This document shows, one piece after another, positions 42,557-50,727 of a stretch of 64,000 nt of DNA; positions within the stretch are counted from its first letter, which is position 1; every line of letters begins with the position of its first letter. The notes beneath the pieces were generated by a model. It was not told where the DNA came from and did no database searches. It was given only the letters and a program-made list of their open reading frames with translations. The position numbers and the translations under genes are program-made. Source of the DNA: JAJXXT01 sp963764465 (GTDB taxonomy: Bacteria > Pseudomonadota > Alphaproteobacteria > Acetobacterales > Acetobacteraceae); NCBI GenBank assembly GCA_963764465.1, contig CAVXSO010000006.1:868001-932000 (forward strand). Reading direction: 5' to 3'.

Positions 42557-43243
42557 ATGCGAGCATCGAGCGGCCGTTCGAAGGCCGGAGCTACCGCGAT
42601 TCTGTTTACCTCGGCTTGCGTGCTGACGCTGGCCGGGACGCCCGCCCGGGCCTCGACGGTCAACTTCGACTTCAGCGGGCTGACCCCGGGAACGAGTTAT
42701 ACGTCGACGCCCGTCACGCTGACCTCCGATGGCATTACCGCGACGATCAGCGTGGTGGATGCGCCCAACGTGTTTACGGTTGGCGCTGGCAGCACGGTGG
42801 GGCTGACGGGCAACGTGATCACGACGCAGCCGAGCACCGCGGACAGCACGGCGACCGAAGGGCTGAACATCGTGTTCAGCGCGTTTGTGACTGGTTTTAC
42901 GGCCAATTTCTCTGCGCCCAACGACGGATACCTGGACCTCGCGGCGAACAGCGGCGTGACCAATGTCGGCGCGACCTCGGGCGCCGGGTCGCAGGTCAAC
43001 CCTGGAGCGAGCGTCTACACTGGGACGGTCAGCTTCAGTTCTCCCCCGACGACGTTCAATACGGTCGTGCTCTCGACCGATTCCACGTTCTATCCTGTTC
43101 CCAGCTTTTCCCTTGGCAACTTCAGCATCACGACGGACACGGTGGTGGCGGCGGTGCCGGAGCCGGCGAGTTGGGCGATGATGGCGATGGGCGTGGCCGG
43201 GCTGCTCGGCGTGGGCGTCGCGCGGCGGCGCGTGCCGGCCTGA
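42557..43243 (+). CDS. PEP-CTERM sorted exported protein
   Basis: A 228-residue exported protein with a long signal peptide (cleavage near ARAS, about residue 33) and a textbook C-terminal sorting tag: VPEPASWAMMAMGVAGLLGVGVARRR, that is PEP motif, hydrophobic helix and basic tail. The mature domain is Thr/Ser/Gly-rich and beta-type (VNFDFSGLTPGTSY), of unknown fold. It should be processed by an exosortase encoded elsewhere and is probably linked to exopolysaccharide or biofilm. A TTG 6 bp upstream is a possible alternative start. Confidence 0.88.
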   Translation: MRASSGRSKAGATAILFTSACVLTLAGTPARASTVNFDFSGLTPGTSYTSTPVTLTSDGITATISVVDAPNVFTVGAGSTVGLTGNVITTQPSTADSTATEGLNIVFSAFVTGFTANFSAPNDGYLDLAANSGVTNVGATSGAGSQVNPGASVYTGTVSFSSPPTTFNTVVLSTDSTFYPVPSFSLGNFSITTDTVVAAVPEPASWAMMAMGVAGLLGVGVARRRVPA

Positions 43244-43282
43244 GCGGCGCCACGACAGGGTTGCGCCGAGAGGCGATGAGGG

Positions 43283-43307
43283 AACCCCCGCTCCGGCGGG
43301 GGTTTTC
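43283..43307 (+). terminator. Intrinsic terminator after the PEP-CTERM gene
   Basis: AACCCCCGC-TCCG-GCGGGGGTT is a 9-bp, mostly G-C stem with a tetraloop, followed by TTC after four consecutive T bases. It lies 40 bp after the PEP-CTERM stop and before the convergent hydrolase. Confidence 0.85.
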
Positions 43308-43352
43308 AATTGCGGCGGTGGCCGATGCCGCCGCGGCGGCTGGGGGCGCGGC

Positions 43353-44204
43353 TCAGGCGGTGATGAAGTCGCGCAGCAGCGACATCGCGGCCGCGGGGTC
43401 GTCGTTGTGCACGCCGTGGCCGGCGTTGGCGAAGCGCGCGAAGCGGACGAGGTGCGGCGGCAGGCGGCGGGCGATCTCCTCGCTGCGGGAGATGGGGGTG
43501 ATGGGGTCGTCCTCCCCGGCGACGACGAGCGTGGGGCAGGCAATGCGCGCGAGGGCCTCGCGGAAGTCGAAGCGGGCGCTCTCCTTGTCGGGGCCGGCGA
43601 AATGGAGCGCCACCTCGTCGTTGCGCAGCACGCGGGCCGGGGCGTCCGGGTTGGGTTTGGCGCGGCGGTTGTAGAGCGGGGAACAGACATCGCGGTAGGC
43701 GACCATCGAGGCGGGACTGGGGGTTTGCCAGCGGGCCTCGGCGACGGCACGGGCGCGGGCGCCGCCGAGACGCTCGAAGACGCCGTAGATTTCCTGGCGA
43801 TCGACCTTCGGCGTGGTGCTGTAGAGGATGAGCTTGCCGGGATGCTCCGGGTGGCGCGTGGCATAGGCCTGGGCGACGATGCCGCCGAAGGAGTAGCCGA
43901 GGACGATGGGTTTCTCGATGCCGAGCGCCTCGCAGAAGGCGCGCACGTCGTCGCCCCATTGCGCGAGGTTCCAGGCTTCCTTCGGGCCGCGCTCGCTGCG
44001 GCCCTGGGCGCGATGGTCGAGGTAGATGAGTTGCGCGACCTCCGTGAGCGGGGCGAAGGCGGGCTTGAAGGTGGAATGATCGCCGCCGGGGCCGCCGTGG
44101 AGCAGCAGCAGCGTGGGGCGCTCACGCAGGCGCGGGCCTTCCGGGACGAGCTTCGCGCCGTCCACGTCGAAATGCAGCCGGATGCCGTTTACCGTGACGA
44201 ACAT
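43353..44204 (-). CDS. Alpha/beta hydrolase, proline iminopeptidase-like
   Basis: The 283-residue protein begins MFVTVNGIRLHFDVDG and has the oxyanion segment LLLLHGGPGGDHS, the elbow VLGYSFGGIVAQ with the nucleophile Ser, an acid in VVAGEDDPITP and the catalytic His in NAGHGVHNDD. HGGPGG is typical of proline iminopeptidases. The ATG at 44204 overlaps the end of the amine-oxidase gene by 16 bp. Substrate unknown. Confidence 0.88.
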   Translation of the reverse strand: MFVTVNGIRLHFDVDGAKLVPEGPRLRERPTLLLLHGGPGGDHSTFKPAFAPLTEVAQLIYLDHRAQGRSERGPKEAWNLAQWGDDVRAFCEALGIEKPIVLGYSFGGIVAQAYATRHPEHPGKLILYSTTPKVDRQEIYGVFERLGGARARAVAEARWQTPSPASMVAYRDVCSPLYNRRAKPNPDAPARVLRNDEVALHFAGPDKESARFDFREALARIACPTLVVAGEDDPITPISRSEEIARRLPPHLVRFARFANAGHGVHNDDPAAAMSLLRDFITA

Positions 44205-45430
44205 GCAATAATCCCCCGCGCCTGCTCCGCGGCATTCTCGCCCGCGAGCCAGGCGCCGCCCGCCGTGCCCGCGAGGCCATCCGTGCGCAGCGCCTCGCCG
44301 GCGAGGATAAGCGCGCCGTCCGGTTGCGCCAGAGCCGCGCGGGCATGGGTGCCGCCCGGGATCGCGTAGGCGTAGGCGCCGCGAAAGAGCGGGTCCGTGC
44401 CCCAGGCTGTGGCGGTGGCGCGGGTAAAGATGGCGTCTGCGCTGGCGCCGAAGAGGCGACGCCATTCGGCGCGGGCGAAATCTGTGGCAGCGCGGCTGTC
44501 CGCGAGGTGCCAGGCGATGTCGCCGCCGTAGAAGCCGACGACGTGGCGGGCACCGAGGGCACCGATGTGGAAGAAGACGCCGGACTCGCCGGGGGCGAGC
44601 TGGCGGCGGGCGACGCTGCCGGGTGGGAGCGGAAGTGCTGCGCCAGGGCGCGGGGTGAGGACGATCTTGGAGAGCAGACCCATCGGCAGGGCGTGCAGCG
44701 CTTGCTGCCAACGCACGGGGAGGGCTGGGGAGAAGGCTATGCCGCCCGAGCGCAGGACGCCGGTGGAAACGGTGACGATGGCGGCCTTGGCGCGGATGCG
44801 GCCCTGGGCGGTCTCCAGCGTGACGGGGCCGCGGCCTGCGATGCGGCGGACGGCGGCGCGGCGCAGGATGCCGGGCGGAGCGAGACGGGCGAGGAGCGCG
44901 CCGAGGCCGCGTTCCGGCAGGAGGTTGGTGCCGGGGAGTTCGTTATCGCGCCAGTCGCGTGTGGAGAGCTGCGTGGGGTCGGCCGCGGCGATGAGGCAGC
45001 TTTCGAAATAGAGCAGCGTGGGAAGCCAGGGATCGTCCAGCGTGGCGACGGCTTGCGCGAGCGGGAGGTCGCGGCGTTCGCAGGCGGCGCGGGCGGTGGC
45101 GTCGAAGCGGGTGGAGGCGTGGTCGAGGGCAGCGAGTTCGGCAGGCGTGGCCCAGCGTTGGCCGACGCGGATGTGGCGGCGGCGACCGAAGGCCTGGTGG
45201 AGCGCCCTGCCCTTCTCCGCGGCGAGCGCGACGAGGGGGTTGCGTTCCGCGTCGTGCAGCCAGGAGGCGCCGGCGTCGAACAGGCCGGTGGCGAGGCGGC
45301 GTGTCCAGGCGCGGCCGCCGATGCGCGGCGCGGCTTCCAGCACGACATGGGTGAGGCCGAGGGCGCGCAGGCGGCGCGCGGCCGCGATGCCCGCCGCGCC
45401 TGCCCCCACGATCGCCACGTCCACGTCCAT
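44189..45430 (-). CDS. Flavin-dependent amine oxidase
   Basis: A 413-residue FAD protein with the N-terminal dinucleotide motif MDVDVAIVGAGAAGIAAARRL followed by EAAPRIGGRAWT, which is the amine-oxidase signature. It ends with GALILAGEALRTDGLAGTAGGAWLAGENAAEQ, the C-terminal FAD contact. No signal peptide. The ATG at 45430 follows GAGAGG; a GTG 15 bp upstream is an alternative. It is coupled to the alpha/beta hydrolase, suggesting a shared catabolic task. Confidence 0.88.
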   Translation of the reverse strand: MDVDVAIVGAGAAGIAAARRLRALGLTHVVLEAAPRIGGRAWTRRLATGLFDAGASWLHDAERNPLVALAAEKGRALHQAFGRRRHIRVGQRWATPAELAALDHASTRFDATARAACERRDLPLAQAVATLDDPWLPTLLYFESCLIAAADPTQLSTRDWRDNELPGTNLLPERGLGALLARLAPPGILRRAAVRRIAGRGPVTLETAQGRIRAKAAIVTVSTGVLRSGGIAFSPALPVRWQQALHALPMGLLSKIVLTPRPGAALPLPPGSVARRQLAPGESGVFFHIGALGARHVVGFYGGDIAWHLADSRAATDFARAEWRRLFGASADAIFTRATATAWGTDPLFRGAYAYAIPGGTHARAALAQPDGALILAGEALRTDGLAGTAGGAWLAGENAAEQARGIIACSSR

Positions 45431-45530
45431 CGCCCAGCCTCTCACGTCGCGCCCTCACGTCGCGCCCTTCACCTCCTGGCGTCGATGCGCCAGCATCGCG
45501 GCCGGATCAACCGCGACGGAGGGACGTAGC

Positions 45531-46469
45531 ATGTGGGAACCGAGCGAGCGCTATCCTGACCCGAACGTGGAGGTGCTCGATCCGCGCTTCGCGCCCTACA
45601 AGCTGGCGCTGGCCTCGGTGGAGAAGCTTGCCTCCGGCTGCCGGTGGTCCGAGGGGCCGGTGTGGTTCGGCGACGGACGCTACCTGCTGTGGAGCGACAT
45701 CCCGAACAACCGGATCCTGAAATGGGAGGAGGAGACCGGGGCAGTCAGCGTGTTCCGCAAGCCTTCCGGCAATGCGAACGGGAATACCCGCGACCGGCAG
45801 GGACGGCTGGTGACGTGCGAGCACGACAACCGGCGGGTGACGCGGACGGAGCATGATGGGACGATCACGGTGCTGGCGGACAATTTCGGCGGCAAACCGT
45901 TGAACTCTCCGAACGATGTGGTGGTGAAGTCCGACGGGACGATCTGGTTTACCGACCCGACTTTCGGGATCCTGGGGTATTACGAGGGTCACAGGGCGGA
46001 GAGCGAGGTGGCGCCTGCCGTTTATTGTCTCGATCCCGGAACGGGGAAATTGACGTGCGTGGTGGATGATGTTCCCGGGCCGAACGGGCTGGCGTTTTCG
46101 CCGGACGAGAAGACGCTTTACGTGGTGGCGTCGCGCGACGAGCCGACGCGGACTATCCGCGCGTACGACGTCGGGCCTGGCAATGGTGTCTCGAACGGGC
46201 GGGTGCTGATCGACGCCAAGGGGGGCACGCCGGACGGATTCCGGGTGGATGTGGACGGCAATCTCTGGTGCGGCTGGGGGATGGGGACGGCGGAGCTGGA
46301 CGGGGTGCGGGTGTTCACGGCGAAGGGCGAGCCGATCGGACAGATTCATCTGCCAGAGCGTTGCGCCAATCTGTGCTTCGGCGGGCGGTACCGCAACCGG
46401 CTGTTCATGGCGGCGAGCCATGGGCTCTATGCGCTCTACGTGAACACGCAGGGGGTGGCGGGAGGTTGA
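45531..46469 (+). CDS. SMP-30/gluconolactonase-family lactonase
   Basis: A 312-residue six-bladed propeller. Family signatures are RWSEGPVWFGDGRYLLWSDIPNNRI, the metal-site Asn in NSPNDVVVKSDGTIWFTDPTFGI, GPNGLAFSPDEKTLYV, and DGFRVDVDGNLWCGWG. Members hydrolyse sugar lactones. The start after CGGAGGGACGTAGC is well supported; the longer upstream frame runs antisense to the amine oxidase. It is followed 11 bp later by the arginase-fold gene. Confidence 0.9.
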   Translation: MWEPSERYPDPNVEVLDPRFAPYKLALASVEKLASGCRWSEGPVWFGDGRYLLWSDIPNNRILKWEEETGAVSVFRKPSGNANGNTRDRQGRLVTCEHDNRRVTRTEHDGTITVLADNFGGKPLNSPNDVVVKSDGTIWFTDPTFGILGYYEGHRAESEVAPAVYCLDPGTGKLTCVVDDVPGPNGLAFSPDEKTLYVVASRDEPTRTIRAYDVGPGNGVSNGRVLIDAKGGTPDGFRVDVDGNLWCGWGMGTAELDGVRVFTAKGEPIGQIHLPERCANLCFGGRYRNRLFMAASHGLYALYVNTQGVAGG

Positions 46470-46480
46470 GTGGCGGGCGG

Positions 46481-47362
46481 ATGAGCTTCTGCGGGCTGCC
46501 GTCCGAGCTGGGGCCTGGCACGCGGGCGGCGATTTTGGGTGTGCCGTTCGATTGCGGGTTGCATCCGGACCGGGTCGGCTCCCGCGAGGGACCGGCGGCG
46601 GTGCGGCGGGCCTCGCGCTGGCTGCGGCGGTTTCCGGCCTCGGGCAGCGAGGATGCGGCGCGGGGCGTGATCGATGCGGGGGACGTGGCATTGGTGCCGG
46701 GGCGGCCGGCGCGCGCGTTTCCGCTGATCGAGGAGGCGGCGGCGCGGATCCATGCGGCGGGGGTGGTGCCGATCGGGATTGGCGGGGATGGGGCGATCTC
46801 GCTGCCGCTGCTGCGGGCGGCGGCGCGGTTTCATCCGGGGCTGTGCGTGATCCATGTGGATGCGCACACGGATGCGTATCTCGTCGATCCCGAGGAGCCG
46901 TTGAACCCGGCGACGCAGTTCTCCCATGCGGCAAGCGAGGGCGTTCTGGATCCGCAACGATCCTGGCATGTGGGGATTCGGGGGTTCACCTACGAGGCAG
47001 GGGTGATCGCGCGGACGGAGGCGCTGGGGTACCGGGTGGTGACGACGGACCACCTGGTGGCGCGAGGGTTCGCGCAGACGGCGGCCGAGATCCGTGCCTC
47101 GATCGGCGAGCGGCCGGCCTATCTTTGCTGGGACATGGACATTTTCGATCCATCAGTGGCACCTGGCGTGTGCACGCCGGCGTGGGGCGGGCTTTCGGCG
47201 CGGGAGGGGATCGAGCTGATGCGGGCGCTGCGCGGGCCGCGCTACGTGGGCATGGATTTCAACACGGTGAGCCCGCCGCACGACGTGGCCGAGGCGGCGG
47301 CGCAGCTCTGCGGCCACATGATCCTGGAGGCGATCTCGTTGCTCGATCGGAACATGCCTTGA
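46481..47362 (+). CDS. Arginase/agmatinase-fold protein with altered metal site
   Basis: The 293-residue protein matches the ureohydrolase fold: GVPFDCGLHPDRVGSREGPAAVR, VIHVDAHTDAY (Asp127, His129, Asp131), and CWDMDIFDPSVAPG. The first metal-ligand motif, normally GGDHS, reads GGDGA (101-105), so the conserved His is replaced by Gly104. This should weaken the binuclear manganese site. It may be a diverged guanidino or formamide hydrolase, or inactive. The stop overlaps the thioesterase start (TTGA). Confidence 0.82.
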   Translation: MSFCGLPSELGPGTRAAILGVPFDCGLHPDRVGSREGPAAVRRASRWLRRFPASGSEDAARGVIDAGDVALVPGRPARAFPLIEEAAARIHAAGVVPIGIGGDGAISLPLLRAAARFHPGLCVIHVDAHTDAYLVDPEEPLNPATQFSHAASEGVLDPQRSWHVGIRGFTYEAGVIARTEALGYRVVTTDHLVARGFAQTAAEIRASIGERPAYLCWDMDIFDPSVAPGVCTPAWGGLSAREGIELMRALRGPRYVGMDFNTVSPPHDVAEAAAQLCGHMILEAISLLDRNMP

Positions 47363-47796
47363 CGGGGCTGGAATACCTGCACGCGGTGATCGCGGGGAAG
47401 CGGCCAGGCGGGGCGCTGCCGACGCTGCTCTCGATCCGCCTCCTCGAGGCGCGGCATGGGGAGGTGCGCTTCGAGGGCGTGCCGGAGGCGCGGTTCACCA
47501 ACCCGGCGGGAACGATCCATGGCGGATGGACGGCATCGCTGCTGGACAGTGCCGCGGCGCTGGCGGCGTATTCCACGCTGCCTTCGGGCAAGACGTCCAC
47601 CACCGTCGATCTGCACATGCACTGTCTGCGGCCGATCATGCCGGATGCGGGAACGCTGATCGGCGAAGGAAGCGTGATCAACGCGGGGCGGACGCTGATC
47701 CTCGCGGAGGCGCGGGTGATCGACGGCGGCGGGCGGCTGCTCGCGCACGCGACGTCCACCTGCATGGTTCTTGACATCAAGGAGCGTTCACGATGA
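47359..47796 (+). CDS. Hotdog-fold thioesterase (PaaI-like)
   Basis: The 145-residue protein has the PaaI pattern: ARFTNPAGTIHGGWTASLLDSAAALAAYS with the catalytic-region HGG, then TTVDLHMHCLRPIMP and RTLILAEARVID. Such enzymes hydrolyse acyl-CoA thioesters. The start is a TTG overlapping the previous stop (TTGA), the second such start in this window; a GTG further in would trim eight residues. It overlaps the next hydrolase by 4 bp. Confidence 0.83.
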   Translation: MTGLEYLHAVIAGKRPGGALPTLLSIRLLEARHGEVRFEGVPEARFTNPAGTIHGGWTASLLDSAAALAAYSTLPSGKTSTTVDLHMHCLRPIMPDAGTLIGEGSVINAGRTLILAEARVIDGGGRLLAHATSTCMVLDIKERSR

Positions 47797-48611
47797 AGCG
47801 CAGCATTCACGCGATCGAGCGGCCGTTCGGCACGCTGTATGTGGAGGTGACCGGCGAGGGACCGGCGTTGATCTTCGCGCACGGGCTCGGGGGCAACCAC
47901 ATGTCCTGGTACCAGCAGGTGGCGCATTTCGCGCCGACGCGGACGTGCGTGGCGTTCTCGCATCGGGGGTTCCTGCCCTCCTCGCCGATACCGGGCGGGC
48001 CGGACCCCATGGACTACGCGGGGGACCTGGCCGCCATCGTGAAGGCGCTGGGGATTGGGGCGCATCATGTGGTGGCGCAGTCCATGGGGGGCTGGACGAC
48101 GGTGGAGTATGCGATGTCCAACCCCGCGGGGCTGCGCGGCATCGTGCTGGCGGCGACGACGGGGACGCTGGATGCGCAGCGGTTGCCGGAGGCGGACCGC
48201 GCGGCGATCGCGGCGTGGGACGCGGCCTCGCAGCCGGTACGGGCGAAAATGGTGGCGGCGGGGATCCATCCGGCGGCGGGGCTGCGGCTGGCGGAGGAGC
48301 AGCCGGCGATGCACCTGCTGTACCAGCACATCAACGATGTGAATCGCGGACTCGACAAGGAGGCGCTGCGGGTGAAGCTGATGGCGACGCGGCACCGCGA
48401 CCCCGCTGAGCTCGGGCATGCGCCGTGCCCGGTGATGATGATCGCCAACGCGGAGGACACGGTGATTCCGCCGCCGGCGATGGCGGGGATCGCGCGCGTG
48501 GCGGCGGGCGTGCGGTTTGCCACGATCGAGCGGGCGGCGCATTCGGCCTATTTCGAGCGGCCGGCGGAGTTCAACGCGCTGGTGGAGGCATTTCTCGCGG
48601 CCAACCCGTGA
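47793..48611 (+). CDS. Alpha/beta hydrolase
   Basis: A 272-residue hydrolase with the oxyanion segment LIFAHGLGGNHMSW, the nucleophile elbow VAQSMGGWTTVEYA and a catalytic His in RAAHSAYFERP near the C-terminus; the acid is probably Asp in NAEDTVIPP. The pattern is that of 3-oxoadipate enol-lactonase-like or ester hydrolases. It is the last gene of an overlapping four-gene set starting with the SMP-30 lactonase. Confidence 0.88.
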   Translation: MKRSIHAIERPFGTLYVEVTGEGPALIFAHGLGGNHMSWYQQVAHFAPTRTCVAFSHRGFLPSSPIPGGPDPMDYAGDLAAIVKALGIGAHHVVAQSMGGWTTVEYAMSNPAGLRGIVLAATTGTLDAQRLPEADRAAIAAWDAASQPVRAKMVAAGIHPAAGLRLAEEQPAMHLLYQHINDVNRGLDKEALRVKLMATRHRDPAELGHAPCPVMMIANAEDTVIPPPAMAGIARVAAGVRFATIERAAHSAYFERPAEFNALVEAFLAANP

Positions 48612-48692
48612 GACGAAAAAATCGAGGCCACGTGCCCGCGCGGGCGTAACAGCCTGGGGCGCGCGGCGTTTCCGACCCAGGAGACGCATGCC

Positions 48693-49403
48693 ATGCCAGA
48701 AGCCTCACGCCGCGGCCTGATCGCCGCCATTCCCCTCGCCCTCGCGGCAACGCCGGCGCTTGCCTACTACACCGCGGCACCGGACGTGGTGCTGTACACG
48801 ACCGTGGAGACCTGGGCGGCGGGGCACGCGCTGGGGCGCGCCTTCACCGCCCGGCACGGTGTGCCGGTGCGGGTTTTCGCGGGAAGCGCGCGAGGGCAGC
48901 TGGCGCTGATCGCGCATGTGGCGCGATGCGACCTGATACTGGCGCCGCTCGACATGCTCGATGCCACGAAGCGGCGGGGTGCGTGGCGTAACGCGATTGT
49001 CATCGCGGGGCGCGATGCGGGCGCGGCGCGGCCGCTTTCGGCGGAGACGCTTGCCGCGGCGCTGGATGGCGAGGCGCTGGCGGTGCCGGACCCGACGGAG
49101 CTGGCGGCGTTCGATGCGCGCGCGGTGCTGGGTGGGGCGATGCCGGCGCGGACGGTGGGTGCGGCGACCGGGGCGGATGCGGCGTTCCTGGTGAAAAGCG
49201 GGGCGGCGCGGCTCGGGGTGATGACGGAGGCGGACCGGATCGTGGCGGGGCTTGCGACCGTGTTCGCCACGACGGCGGCGCCGCTGGTCTATGCGATCGC
49301 GCCGGGCGCCAATGCGGCGAGCCGGTTCTGGCCGCAATTCCTGGATTTTGCCGCGGGCGCCGAGGCGGTGCCGATGCTGCATCGCGCGGGGCTTTCGGCA
49401 TGA
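48693..49403 (+). CDS. ModA-like periplasmic substrate-binding protein
   Basis: The 236-residue protein has a twin-arginine-like signal (SRRGLIAAIPLALAATPALA) and resembles molybdate-type binding proteins: VLYTTVETWAAGHALGRAFTARHGVPVRVFAGSARGQLALIAH. No ABC permease or ATPase is nearby. Instead it is coupled (ATGA overlap) to a cytochrome b and a molybdopterin enzyme. It may have been recruited as a chaperone or sensor for that enzyme; inference. Start: ATG 48693, with GACCCAGGAGACGC upstream. Confidence 0.72.
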   Translation: MPEASRRGLIAAIPLALAATPALAYYTAAPDVVLYTTVETWAAGHALGRAFTARHGVPVRVFAGSARGQLALIAHVARCDLILAPLDMLDATKRRGAWRNAIVIAGRDAGAARPLSAETLAAALDGEALAVPDPTELAAFDARAVLGGAMPARTVGAATGADAAFLVKSGAARLGVMTEADRIVAGLATVFATTAAPLVYAIAPGANAASRFWPQFLDFAAGAEAVPMLHRAGLSA

Positions 49404-50017
49404 GGCATTCGCGCATCGTGCGTGTCACGCACTGGATCAATGCCGTGGCGTTTGTGGTGATGGTGGGCAGCGGCTGGCGCATCTATGACAACGTGCCGAT
49501 CTTTCCGTTCCGGTTTCCGTTCTGGGCGACGCTGGGGGGCGACCCGTTCGTTTCGCTGGCGACCAGCAATGACCCCGGCACCGCCAACGCGATCGCCTGG
49601 CATTTCGCGGGGATGTGGGTGCTGGCGCTGAATTTCCTGGCGATGCTGATCAACGGGGTGGTGACGCGGCATTATGCGCGCGACCTGCTGCCGCTGACGC
49701 CGCGGATGCTGTGGCGCGATCTGGTGGCGGCGCTCACGTTCCGGCTCGATCACCACGCGCCGGGGTACAACGCGGTGCAGAAGGCGTTCTACCTGTTCGT
49801 GCTGGTGGCGCTGGCGGGGATGATCGCCTCCGGGCTCGCGATCTGGAAGCCGGTGCAGTTGGCACCGCTCACCGCGTTCTTCGGCGGATTCCAGGGGGCG
49901 CGGCTGGTGCATTTCCTGCTGATGGCGGGGCTGGTGGGATTTCTTGCCGTGCATATCGCGCTGGTGGCGCTGGTGCCGCGGACGCTGCGCGCGATGACGA
50001 TCGGGGAGCGGGCATGA
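49400..50017 (+). CDS. Cytochrome b561-type membrane subunit
   Basis: A 205-residue protein with four predicted membrane helices. His residues suited to heme ligation are in RVTHWINAVAFV (helix 1), IAWHFAGMWVLAL (helix 2) and in LVHFLLMAGLVGFLAVHIALV (helix 4). It belongs to the cytochrome b561 / thiosulfate-reductase cytochrome b group that anchors and links molybdoenzymes to quinone. It overlaps the ModA-like gene and the molybdoenzyme gene by 4 bp each. Confidence 0.85.
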   Translation: MRHSRIVRVTHWINAVAFVVMVGSGWRIYDNVPIFPFRFPFWATLGGDPFVSLATSNDPGTANAIAWHFAGMWVLALNFLAMLINGVVTRHYARDLLPLTPRMLWRDLVAALTFRLDHHAPGYNAVQKAFYLFVLVALAGMIASGLAIWKPVQLAPLTAFFGGFQGARLVHFLLMAGLVGFLAVHIALVALVPRTLRAMTIGERA

Positions 50018-50727
50018 AGGACCTGGTCGCGCGCCGGACGCTGCTGCGCGGGCAGACGCTCTCGCTCGGCGCGCTGACGCTGCTCACGGGTTGCGACGTG
50101 AGCAACGGCGACGCGGTGCAGGCGGCATTGCGCTGGGTCTCGCGGTTCAACGACCGGGTGCAGGAGGCGCTGTTCGACCCCAGGCGGCTGGCACCCACCT
50201 TCCCTGCTTCGCGGGCGGTCGCGGATTTCCGGTACAATGCGTTCTATGCAGCGAAGGATGCGCCGCGGCTGGCTGCGGGGAGCTACCGGCTGGAGCTCGC
50301 GGGGCTGATCGGCGACAAGCGGCCATGGACCGTGGCGCAGCTGCATGCGCTGCCGGCGGTGACGCAGATCACGCGGCATGTCTGCGTCGAGGGTTGGAGC
50401 ATGATCGGCGCATGGGGCGGGGCGAAGCTGGGCGATTTCCTGCGCCGCGTGGGGGCCGATACGACGGCGAAATATGTCGGATTCGCCTGCGCGGACGGGT
50501 ATTATTCCAGTATCGACATGGCATCCGCGCTGCACCCGCAGACGCTGATGGCGTTCAGCCTGGCCGGGAAGACATTGCCGGTGGAGCACGGGTTTCCGTT
50601 CAAGATACGGGTTCCAACGAAGCTCGGGTTCAAGAACCCGAAATTCGTGACGGCGATGTTCGTCACCAACCGCTATCCCGGCGGCTTCTGGGAGGATCGC
50701 GGGTACAACTGGTTCAGTGGGTCATGA
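50014..50727 (+). CDS. Molybdopterin-dependent oxidoreductase (sulfite oxidase/YedY-type fold)
   Basis: The 237-residue enzyme has an N-terminal signal with ARRTLLRGQ, possibly Tat, and a lipobox LLTGC (Cys27), so it may be a lipoprotein. The Mo-ligand is Cys124 in ITRHVCVEGWSMIGAWGG. GFPFKIRVPTKLGFKNPKFV is typical of the family. The C-terminal dimerisation domain of SorA is absent. Together with the cytochrome b it forms a membrane-linked redox pair of unknown substrate. Confidence 0.87.
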   Translation: MKDLVARRTLLRGQTLSLGALTLLTGCDVSNGDAVQAALRWVSRFNDRVQEALFDPRRLAPTFPASRAVADFRYNAFYAAKDAPRLAAGSYRLELAGLIGDKRPWTVAQLHALPAVTQITRHVCVEGWSMIGAWGGAKLGDFLRRVGADTTAKYVGFACADGYYSSIDMASALHPQTLMAFSLAGKTLPVEHGFPFKIRVPTKLGFKNPKFVTAMFVTNRYPGGFWEDRGYNWFSGS

